Origin: Hyphomicrobiales bacterium
Lineage (GTDB): Bacteria > Pseudomonadota > Alphaproteobacteria > Rhizobiales > HXMU1428-3
Assembly: GCA_021775385.1 (NCBI GenBank)
Contig: JAJFHW010000199.1
Location: forward strand, 1 to 5,639
Length of the DNA stretch: 5,639 bases
Direction of reading: 5' to 3'
The notes below the pieces were generated by a model. The model made no database searches. It was given only the letters and a program-made list of their open reading frames with translations, and was not told where the DNA came from. Of this stretch, positions 1 to 5,639 are shown piece by piece (positions within the stretch are counted from its first letter, which is position 1; each line of letters opens with the position of its first letter). A program made the translations under genes and the position numbers.

Positions 1-522
1 TGCCCCATGAATCACATTTGCCGCCCACCATGGAAAAAGCAAAAAAATGATAACTGGTATGAAGTCGAAACAATGGAAGACGCCGCAAGTGTATTAAAGA
101 CCGAACAAAGTCCTACCTTTTTAACCATAGGCCGATTAGAATTAAGTGCATTCATCAATCGCACAGACATTCAGTTTTTATGCAGAGCCATAGAGCCACC
201 TAAAAAAACTGATCCAATAAAGAATAATAATAATGCTATCCCAAATAAAACCATGACAAGTACAGAAACCCAATGGCCCAAAACTTTTCAATTCATCTAT
301 GCCAAAGGTCCATACAATTATGAAAATGAATTAAGCCTAATAAAGCACCATGGAATAAAAACCATCGTAACAAAAAACAGTGGCGGCGATAAAGCAAGAG
401 CCAAACTAGATGTCGCAAGAGATTTAAATATTCCAGTAATAATGATAAAACGTCCTAAAATCCCAACTAGCTTATTAGTTGAAACAACAAACGAAGCACT
501 AGCCTGGTTAGAACAAATTTGA
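1..522 (+). CDS. cobK: Precorrin-6A reductase, 3' part only (5' end outside window)
   Basis: This enzyme uses NADPH to reduce precorrin-6A to precorrin-6B in the aerobic cobalamin pathway, in the cytoplasm. The reading frame is open to the first base of the window. The Met at position 7 is unlikely to be the start, because only about 170 residues are present and the family is usually about 250; the N-terminal Rossmann-like half is missing. Counting from that Met, family hallmarks are the RPPW segment (residues 6-9), FLTIGRLEL (38-46), an R-x-I-E-P-P stretch (60-65), KGPYNYENEL (100-109), VTKNSGG (121-127), and the IPVIMIKRP strand (142-150). Residues about 66-92 form an Asn/Thr/Lys-rich stretch that looks longer than the loop usually found there. 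The stop lies 22 bases before cobL on the same strand, so the two are probably co-transcribed. I am confident of the family; the true start cannot be seen. Confidence 0.9.
   Translation, partial: CPMNHICRPPWKKQKNDNWYEVETMEDAASVLKTEQSPTFLTIGRLELSAFINRTDIQFLCRAIEPPKKTDPIKNNNNAIPNKTMTSTETQWPKTFQFIYAKGPYNYENELSLIKHHGIKTIVTKNSGGDKARAKLDVARDLNIPVIMIKRPKIPTSLLVETTNEALAWLEQI
223..234 (+). repeat. (AAT)4 trinucleotide tract in cobK
   Basis: Four perfect AAT units in the cobK reading frame encode four consecutive Asn residues. They lie inside the variable linker between the R-x-I-E-P-P segment and the KGPY segment. Changes in unit number would keep the frame, so it is a plausible site of harmless length variation. 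It may equally be chance in AT-rich DNA. Confidence 0.5.
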
Positions 523-544
523 ACCGAAAAAGATAAAAACAAAA

Positions 545-1801
545 ATGATAGACTCTAGACAAAGTAATAAATGGCTTTCAATCATTGGCTGCGGAACAGA
601 AGGTTATGACGCGCTCCCTAAAAAAGCAAAATCAGCAATTGAAGCCGCCAACCATCTTTTCGGTAGCAAAAGGCAACTCTCTCTAATTCCTGATGAAAAG
701 TCACCAAATGCAAAAAGAGAAATTTGGCCAAGCCCAATGATGCCCCGTATCAAGGAAGTCGCACAAGAAAAACATGAAAACACAGTCATCATCGCAAGTG
801 GTGACCCTCAATGTTGGGGCATTGGACAGCATTTTAGCGAACACCTAATGAATGACGAATTTGAGTGCCTTCCTTCAGTTTCAATTCTCACTCGAATAGC
901 AAATGTCATGCACTGGCCAACCGCCACAACACCAAGCATTTCATTGTGCAGTCAACCAATTGAAACTATCTCTCTCTATCTTCAACAAAAACAAAATTTG
1001 ATACTACTTTCCACCGGCAAAGATACGCCTGAACAGGTTGGCCTATTCCTAACTGAAAAAGGCTTTCGTAATTCAAAAGTAACTGTTCTGGAAAATCTTG
1101 GAACTGAAACAGAAACAATAAAAACTGCGAACGCACAAAACATCTCCTCTATTGGCCCCTTTAGAGCTCTCAATTCATTAGCGCTTACCCTAAAAGCTGA
1201 TGAGAAAACTCCATCTCTCTCATGTAACCCAGGTTTACCAGACGACAGTTTCGAACATGATGGTCAAATGACAAAACAAAATATGCGCGCCATCACACTC
1301 GCTCACTTACGCCCAAACCCTGGTGAGTTATTATGGGATATCGGTTCGGGTTCAGGTTCTATCGGGGTTGAATGGTTAAGAGCTGCAACAATGTTTAAAG
1401 GCCTCCCTTGCAAGGCAATTGGATTTGAAAAAAATAAAACCCGCTTAGAAAGAGCACAAAGAAATGCACACAACTTAGGCGTTCCCCAATTAGAACTCAT
1501 TTTAGGAAATGCTGAAGAAACAATTTTAAACGCTCCAACTCCTGATGCCATTTTCATTGGTGGTGGCATTACAACACCTAACTTACTTGGTCGGACTTTA
1601 AACGCCCTAAAACCAGGTGGCCGTTTAGTGGCAAACACCGTCACCATTGAAGGCACCGCAAAATTAATAGACAACTATAAATCCCACGGCGGCTCCTTGA
1701 GCCAAATAGCAATTTCAAATGCAGACCCTGTAGGTCACTTTCATGGAATGCGCCCACAAATGACCATCACCCAATGGGTATTTAAAAAAGAGAATCTTTA
1801 A
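545..1801 (+). CDS. cobL: Precorrin-6Y C5,15-methyltransferase (decarboxylating), CbiE-CbiT fusion
   Basis: CobL converts precorrin-6B to precorrin-8X by two SAM-dependent methylations (C5 and C15) and loss of CO2 from the C12 acetate, directly after CobK. The 418 residues match the usual fused length. The N-terminal CbiE-type methyltransferase covers roughly residues 8-220, with the glycine-rich start GCGTEG (15-20) and ASGDPQCWGIG (84-94). The C-terminal CbiT-type domain covers roughly 228-415, with LPDDSFEHDGQMTK (231-244), the SAM-binding loop WDIGSGSGSIGVEW (264-277), DAIFIGGG (334-341) and LKPGGRLV (355-362). In the CbiE half, the position where I expect a conserved HGRP-like motif reads CSQP (135-138). 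The ATG at 545 is the only sensible start, but it has no clear Shine-Dalgarno sequence, only an A-rich leader. That fits translation coupled to cobK across the 22-base gap. cobM, a frequent neighbour, does not follow; a convergent gene does. Confidence 0.95.
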   Translation: MIDSRQSNKWLSIIGCGTEGYDALPKKAKSAIEAANHLFGSKRQLSLIPDEKSPNAKREIWPSPMMPRIKEVAQEKHENTVIIASGDPQCWGIGQHFSEHLMNDEFECLPSVSILTRIANVMHWPTATTPSISLCSQPIETISLYLQQKQNLILLSTGKDTPEQVGLFLTEKGFRNSKVTVLENLGTETETIKTANAQNISSIGPFRALNSLALTLKADEKTPSLSCNPGLPDDSFEHDGQMTKQNMRAITLAHLRPNPGELLWDIGSGSGSIGVEWLRAATMFKGLPCKAIGFEKNKTRLERAQRNAHNLGVPQLELILGNAEETILNAPTPDAIFIGGGITTPNLLGRTLNALKPGGRLVANTVTIEGTAKLIDNYKSHGGSLSQIAISNADPVGHFHGMRPQMTITQWVFKKENL

Positions 1802-1820
1802 AAGTAGGAATACTTAAATT

Positions 1821-1853
1821 AAAAAAGCCTCCCTCAAATAAATGAGGGAGGCT
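1821..1853 (-). terminator. Rho-independent terminator in the convergent cobL/hemY junction
   Basis: The arms GCCTCCCTCA (1827-1836) and TGAGGGAGGC (1843-1852) pair perfectly around a six-base loop, and A1826-T1853 adds an eleventh pair. Read on the minus strand, the stem is followed by six T residues (complement of 1821-1826) and then AATTTAAG, the classic arrangement for ending the mic60-hemY transcript. Read on the plus strand it is followed only by TAATAAAT, so it should work less well for cobK-cobL, although the 1821-1826 A-tract before the stem fits a bidirectional role. It lies 25 bases after the cobL stop and 35 bases after the hemY stop. Confidence 0.9.
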
Positions 1854-1873
1854 AATAAATATCCGATTAAATA

Positions 1874-1891
1874 TAACTGGCTAGCCAGTTA
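1874..1891. repeat. 18-bp perfect palindrome overlapping the hemY stop codon
   Basis: TAACTGGCTAGCCAGTTA reads identically on both strands, and the match ends on both sides (A1873 against G1892). The minus-strand copy of its outer TAA is the hemY stop codon. It has no spacer, so as RNA it would fold as a 7-bp stem with a CTAG loop. On the minus strand it is followed by TATTTAATC, which could make it a weak first terminator or a 3'-end stabiliser ahead of the strong stem-loop. It could instead bind a dimeric protein. Its function is not known. Confidence 0.6.
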
Positions 1892-3859
1892 GAAACGAAC
1901 AGGGCGCACACGATCTACCAAATCAAGCTCATCATGCTCCTCTGTCCCAGGGTCATCAGGTGCAGGAGGAGCTACAAAAATTTTTGTTCTCTTGCGCCGT
2001 TTACGTTTAGATTTAGGTTTGCCCTTTTCCTCAGTATCTGAATGTTCTGAGGAACGATTAACTGTCACCACTGTTGAATTATCAGCTTCTTTATCAATTT
2101 CTGTTTTTTTAGCAACCTCAGATTTATTAGCAATCAATGTCTCGCTTACAGACTGCTCATTGTCACTTTCAACGTTTATTCCTTGAGTAATATCAGCTTT
2201 TTCATCCTGCCTGGAACTATCTTCAGCATCAACTGTCTCTACCATAGTCATGGGTTCTGATTGAGGTTCAGTTTTAACAACAACCTTTTGATCTTTATCG
2301 ACAGGTACGATCAACTCTTCCGCATCAGCCACTAAAGCTTCATCACCCGAAGTGCCCTCTGAGCTTTTTTTATCTTTTTTTTCAGCAAGGTCTGTTTTTC
2401 CAGATACATCACTTTCAGTTTTGTTAACGACAGGAACAGCAGGAACCAAAACCATATTAGAAGGTGAGCTCTCATCTTCTGCAACATCTACAGATGCTTC
2501 CAAAGCTTTCTGAGCAGTCAATCCTTCTGCCGTCACCAAATCAGCTAATAATTTTTTAAGCGTATGCGTTTCTTCACTTATGATGTCATCCTCAGGTGGC
2601 ACTTTCCATTCAAACCCATCAAGTTTATGACTAATAGGAGTAAGAGGCGCCCACTCATCAGCCACCACACCATCAGCAATCCATTGTGGATCAGGCATTG
2701 CATGAATACCTCGGGCCAACCATTCCTGCACCAAACCAATATCACCACTATCTGATGCCTCAATTCGGGCCATCAATGTGCAAACTCTTTGCGTAGGCCT
2801 CCCTCTGGTCAAAGGCCCAAGTGCTTCACGAGCTGAAGCCCAATCTTGTGCTTCAATAGCAGCTATACCAACAGCAAGTGCTGCCTCTTTATGTCCAGGT
2901 GTTAACTTTGCTAAAGATTTTATCCTATCAAGCCGATCTCTCACACTATCACCAGGCCGAGCAAATGCACTCACCACAGCCAAATCAGGATGAGGTGCCA
3001 ATTTCCAACATTTGCGAAGTACCTTAAGCGCCGGCGACATTTGACCTTTAGAGGCGTAAACCCGCCCGGCAACAACACTTGCAGGAATAAGAGACGGAGC
3101 TAACCGGCTTGCTTCATTCGCAAGTTTCAGGGCTTCGTCCATATCACTATCTTCAAGCTCAATTGCCAAAGCCGTTAACAAGACTGCACGCTGACGTTTG
3201 GCTTGCTTTGCTAGAATATGTCTGTGATCTGTAGCAATTTTTAGTGTTTCTAAAGCCGCGCGCCACGAATGTTTCTTACATTGTAAATCGAAAAGTCCAA
3301 TGACAGCCCAAGGTAAATCAGGTCGCCTTTGAGCAGCCCGCGCCGCATATTGAGCAGCCGCTTCAATTTCATTTTGCTGCAAGGCAAGCATGTATAGACC
3401 GCGCAAACCAAAAAGCTCCGTATCAGAAGCAGCTAGCATGCTTTCATAAAGTTTTGTGGCTTGTTGAATATCACCCTTTAATTCTGCAGCTTGTGCCCGC
3501 AACATCAAAGTCATTGGATCATTGGGTAAGGTTTTTTTGGCCTGCATCGCGTAACGTTGCGCCATAACATCATCACCTGAGCCAAGTGCAATCAAACCAC
3601 TGCTCAATGCATCAATGCCTTTTTTCTTCTTTTTTATTGAAAGATATTTAGAAAATGCTTCTGGTGAACTCATAACCATCCGCAACACTGTCCAAACTAT
3701 CATTAACAAAAGGAATGATCCCAAAAAGACCAATACGACAGATCTCAAAGAGGGCTGAATTTCACCACCCGCCCATTGAATAGTCAAATTACCTTCAATC
3801 AGTGACAGACCATAGGAAATGCCTGCAATAACCAAAATGTAAAAGAAAATACGAAACAT
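1889..3859 (-). CDS. hemY: HemY-domain membrane protein with TPR-like repeats and a long low-complexity tail
   Basis: This belongs to the proteobacterial HemY family (HemY_N domain), linked to tetrapyrrole metabolism mainly by gene position; its biochemical role is unsettled. It is unrelated to the Bacillus protoporphyrinogen oxidase also called HemY. The 656 residues contain two hydrophobic segments (about 1-20 and 41-63) that anchor it in the inner membrane. A Lys-rich stretch (76-80) follows, then helical TPR-like repeats (about 85-385), and a conserved-looking block with DPQWIADG (390-397), DEWAPLTPI (401-409) and FEWKVPPE (416-423). Residues about 424-615 are Ser/Glu/Asp/Lys/Val-rich and probably disordered. 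A basic cluster KPKSKRKRRKRTK (614-626) follows, then FVAPPAPDDPG (628-638), which resembles the end of other alphaproteobacterial members. The ATG is preceded by AAGGTG (complement of 3868-3873) with an 8-base spacing, which supports this start. It lies 112 bases downstream of mic60 and is probably in the same transcript. Confidence 0.9.
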   Translation of the reverse strand: MFRIFFYILVIAGISYGLSLIEGNLTIQWAGGEIQPSLRSVVLVFLGSFLLLMIVWTVLRMVMSSPEAFSKYLSIKKKKKGIDALSSGLIALGSGDDVMAQRYAMQAKKTLPNDPMTLMLRAQAAELKGDIQQATKLYESMLAASDTELFGLRGLYMLALQQNEIEAAAQYAARAAQRRPDLPWAVIGLFDLQCKKHSWRAALETLKIATDHRHILAKQAKRQRAVLLTALAIELEDSDMDEALKLANEASRLAPSLIPASVVAGRVYASKGQMSPALKVLRKCWKLAPHPDLAVVSAFARPGDSVRDRLDRIKSLAKLTPGHKEAALAVGIAAIEAQDWASAREALGPLTRGRPTQRVCTLMARIEASDSGDIGLVQEWLARGIHAMPDPQWIADGVVADEWAPLTPISHKLDGFEWKVPPEDDIISEETHTLKKLLADLVTAEGLTAQKALEASVDVAEDESSPSNMVLVPAVPVVNKTESDVSGKTDLAEKKDKKSSEGTSGDEALVADAEELIVPVDKDQKVVVKTEPQSEPMTMVETVDAEDSSRQDEKADITQGINVESDNEQSVSETLIANKSEVAKKTEIDKEADNSTVVTVNRSSEHSDTEEKGKPKSKRKRRKRTKIFVAPPAPDDPGTEEHDELDLVDRVRPVRF

Positions 3860-3971
3860 CTTTCGTTCACCTTTTTAAAAAACTATCAAGAGAACAATTA
3901 GAGTTAAACTCGTCCTAATCATAATTCTTATTCAACAAAATTTTTCTTTAACACAAACTGAGTAAATCTTT

Positions 3972-5531
3972 TTAAGATTTCGGGCTTAGAGAATTCAATA
4001 ACTGGTCTTCAAGCTTGCGCATTTCAGTTTCAACAAACAAACGCGCCTCAACTTGCTTTACCCATGGAGACATCACCTGCTTAGCCTGGCCCTCAAGAGC
4101 TTGAGCTTCTTTCAAAGCTTCTTCAACATGGCCGTCTTTAAATTTATACTCCATACGAGCTAAAACAGCTTCGGCAGTTTCTCCTTTAACATCACCTGTC
4201 CGGCGATATTTAAAAGCTGTCCGTGCCTTACTCACTAATTTATCCCATCCAAGCCCATCAACTTTTTGTCCATCACTCTTGGCCAAAGCCTTAATAGCAA
4301 GCTTTGGAAATGTGTCTAACAGTGCCTGTTCATTCGGCACACCCGTTTCACTTAAACCCTCAAAAGAGGAAAGGTTCACATCAGCTCCAGCCAATTGTTT
4401 TACTGTTTGCAATTCAGAAGAAAATCCATCACCCCGGTCCATCCCGCGTTTTAGGTTTGCAAATGCAATGGCAAGAGCACTCCGACGTGCACTGGCAAGC
4501 GCTTCAGCCTCTCGTTTCGAAAATAAAGCAATTTTCTCATCAATTTCAGTAAGAGCAGACCGTAAAGGCGCAAGCTCAGTACCTAATTTCGTAGTTGAGA
4601 TAGAGGCACCTTCAACAGTCGTCAATGTTGTCTTTAAACGATCAAGGTCAGTAACAAGTTTAGATGATTGAGCATCTAAAGACGCAACTTTCTTTCCAAG
4701 CGTATCAGTTTTTAATTTGACACCTTCAAGCTGACTAAGTGTCTCTTGTTCAGCAATCGCCTTAGAAACTTGTTCTACTTCTCTGCGCAAGCTTTGCTTA
4801 AACTCAGTTTTAATCGTTAAAATTTCAGTATTAACTCGTTCTTCAATCTTATTTAGTTTTGTAGCAATGGCAGTAACCTGTGCTAACTGGTTCTTTTTGC
4901 CCTCGTTAGACGTTCCAAGAACTGTTAAATCAGCCAAAGTTTTTTCAAGCTCCTGCACCCGGCCAGATAATTTCTCATCACCAGAAACAGCATCGATCTT
5001 AGATGAAAGGCTTGAAATCTGCTGCTTGAAACCTTCAGCTTGGTTATTTTCTGAAAAGTTCTGAAGTTGCTTTTCAAACCCATCAAGCCTGTTAGCAAGC
5101 GTAGAGCTATTTTGAATGTCACCCGATGTGACCAATTGCGGCATAAATTGCTGACCAACCAACGCCAGTACCGCACCAATTACTGCAGCAAATAATGTTT
5201 TAAAAAATGAACCGGAAGATTTTTTTTGTTGAGAGAGTACAAGCTCAGTGATTTGTTCAGCTGTAAGCTCAGGCCCTAAATCGGTGGTCTCACTATCCGA
5301 CAAAGAAGCTGTTGCCTTAGCCTTCTTAGGTGTCTCATCTTTAGAAGCATCTTTTTTAACAGCTTCTTTAATAGAGGCTTCTTTCTTCTCGGCCTTAGTT
5401 TCCATTTTTGCTTCTTTATCCGCTGAGCTATCTTCAATAGCTTCAGAACTGACTTTTTCAGCTTTTAAATCCAAAGTAGCCGCCGGTTTCTTAGTTCGGT
5501 TTCGACCCCGGTTTTGATCACGCCTGACCAT
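3972..5531 (-). CDS. mic60: Mic60/mitofilin-like inner-membrane protein (start corrected to ATG at 5531)
   Basis: This is an alphaproteobacterial homologue of mitochondrial Mic60, a protein that shapes membranes and forms contact sites; in this class it is tied to intracytoplasmic membrane formation. The 519 residues follow the family plan. There is a basic start (VRRDQNRGRNRTKK, 2-15), a Lys/Glu/Ala-rich low-complexity cytoplasmic segment (about 20-105), one membrane helix (about 109-127, FFKTLFAAVIGAVLALVG), and a long predicted coiled coil in the periplasm (about 140-345). The C-terminal mitofilin-type domain (about 347-515) includes ALAIAFANLKRGMDRGDGF (352-370), a repeat-like LARMEYKFKDGHVEEAL (457-473) and an amphipathic end EDQLLNSLS (508-516). 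The next gene on the same strand is hemY, the usual alphaproteobacterial neighbour; hemD would be expected upstream, beyond the window edge. The TTG at 5543 would add four residues but overlaps the ribosome binding site, so it was not used. Confidence 0.88.
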   Translation of the reverse strand: MVRRDQNRGRNRTKKPAATLDLKAEKVSSEAIEDSSADKEAKMETKAEKKEASIKEAVKKDASKDETPKKAKATASLSDSETTDLGPELTAEQITELVLSQQKKSSGSFFKTLFAAVIGAVLALVGQQFMPQLVTSGDIQNSSTLANRLDGFEKQLQNFSENNQAEGFKQQISSLSSKIDAVSGDEKLSGRVQELEKTLADLTVLGTSNEGKKNQLAQVTAIATKLNKIEERVNTEILTIKTEFKQSLRREVEQVSKAIAEQETLSQLEGVKLKTDTLGKKVASLDAQSSKLVTDLDRLKTTLTTVEGASISTTKLGTELAPLRSALTEIDEKIALFSKREAEALASARRSALAIAFANLKRGMDRGDGFSSELQTVKQLAGADVNLSSFEGLSETGVPNEQALLDTFPKLAIKALAKSDGQKVDGLGWDKLVSKARTAFKYRRTGDVKGETAEAVLARMEYKFKDGHVEEALKEAQALEGQAKQVMSPWVKQVEARLFVETEMRKLEDQLLNSLSPKS

Positions 5532-5537
5532 ATTTAA

Positions 5538-5541
5538 CTCC
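5538..5541 (-). promoter_or_regulatory. Shine-Dalgarno sequence (GGAG) that decides the mic60 start
   Basis: On the minus strand the bases read TTTGGAGTTAAATATG. GGAG lies six bases before the ATG at 5531, an ideal distance. The alternative in-frame TTG (5543-5541) shares its last G with this GGAG and has only AT-rich sequence upstream (ATTAATTTTG), so the ATG is clearly better supported. Confidence 0.8.
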
Positions 5542-5573
5542 AAACAAAATTAACGAACGAAAAGAACTCAATG

Positions 5574-5602
5574 ATTATACTCTTAATATAGTCATTTACA
5601 CC
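5574..5602 (-). promoter_or_regulatory. Tentative sigma-70-type promoter upstream of mic60
   Basis: The minus strand holds a perfect TATAAT (complement of 5574-5579) about 43 bases before the mic60 ATG. This would give a leader of roughly 35 bases. The -35 partner is poor: GTGTAA at a 16-base spacing or GGTGTA at 17. In AT-rich DNA a TATAAT can occur by chance, and mic60 may instead be read from a promoter of upstream haem genes. Confidence 0.3.
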
Positions 5603-5639
5603 TGATCTGAAAATGGTTTTTCAAAAAAATATTGTCTCC

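Noticed and set aside
523..544. Possible cobalamin riboswitch or internal promoter between cobK and cobL
   Set aside because: The gap is only 22 bases of A-rich sequence, too short for a riboswitch and without promoter elements. Any such control would lie upstream of cobK, outside the window.
1303..1674. 123-codon minus-strand open frame opposite the CbiT half of cobL
   Set aside because: It is antisense to a clearly conserved domain, has no recognisable protein features and is explained as a shadow of cobL.
3901..3911. Short inverted repeat GAGTT-A-AACTC in the mic60-hemY spacer, considered as an operator
   Set aside because: Five-bp arms in AT-rich DNA are expected by chance, and there is no second copy or adjacent promoter to support it.
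3964..3980. Inverted repeat AAATCTT-TTT-AAGATTT at the mic60 stop codon, considered as a terminator
   Set aside because: The seven-bp stem is almost all A-T, with one G-C pair, and would be unstable. It overlaps the stop codon, and hemY downstream is probably on the same transcript.
4279..4671. 130-codon plus-strand open frame opposite the mic60 C-terminal region
   Set aside because: It lies opposite the conserved mitofilin-type domain, has Ser/Ala-rich antisense-like composition and no family resemblance.
5592..5639. Short open minus-strand frames reaching the window edge (ending at TAA 5596-5598 or TGA 5592-5594), considered as the tail of hemD
   Set aside because: hemD is the expected upstream neighbour, but fewer than 16 codons are visible in either frame and neither shows a recognisable motif.

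Overview
The window looks like chromosomal DNA of a low-GC, probably marine or host-associated alphaproteobacterium. The strongest evidence is the pair mic60 (mitofilin-type membrane protein) followed by a HemY-domain protein. This neighbourhood is characteristic of Alphaproteobacteria, where it usually sits downstream of hemC/hemD. The cobK and fused cobL genes belong to the aerobic (oxygen-dependent) cobalamin pathway, which fits the same group. AT-rich codons, A-rich leaders and poly-Asn/Lys tracts suggest a genome below the usual GC of the class. I cannot name the genus.

Layout: positions 1-522 (+) hold the 3' part of cobK, cut by the window edge. Positions 545-1801 (+) hold a complete cobL (CbiE-CbiT fusion). 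Positions 1802-1888 are a convergent junction with a strong 11-bp stem-loop, whose U-tract is on the minus-strand side, and an 18-bp perfect palindrome that overlaps the last stop codon. Positions 1889-3859 (-) encode a HemY-domain protein with two N-terminal membrane segments, helical repeats and a long low-complexity tail. Positions 3860-3971 are a gene-free spacer. Positions 3972-5531 (-) encode the Mic60-like protein. Positions 5532-5639 are its leader, with a tentative -10 element. No RNA genes, mobile elements or CRISPR arrays were seen.

How the genes relate: cobK and cobL act on the corrin branch after uroporphyrinogen III (reduction of precorrin-6A, then methylation at C5 and C15 with decarboxylation). 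The mic60-hemY pair is linked by genome position to the haem branch from the same precursor. The two blocks are transcribed towards each other and share one intergenic terminator region. The content is mostly ordinary core metabolism. I found no convincing new biological system, and the findings are modest sequence-level oddities. One practical correction is that mic60 should start at an ATG at 5531, not at an upstream in-frame TTG at 5543 that lies inside its Shine-Dalgarno sequence.
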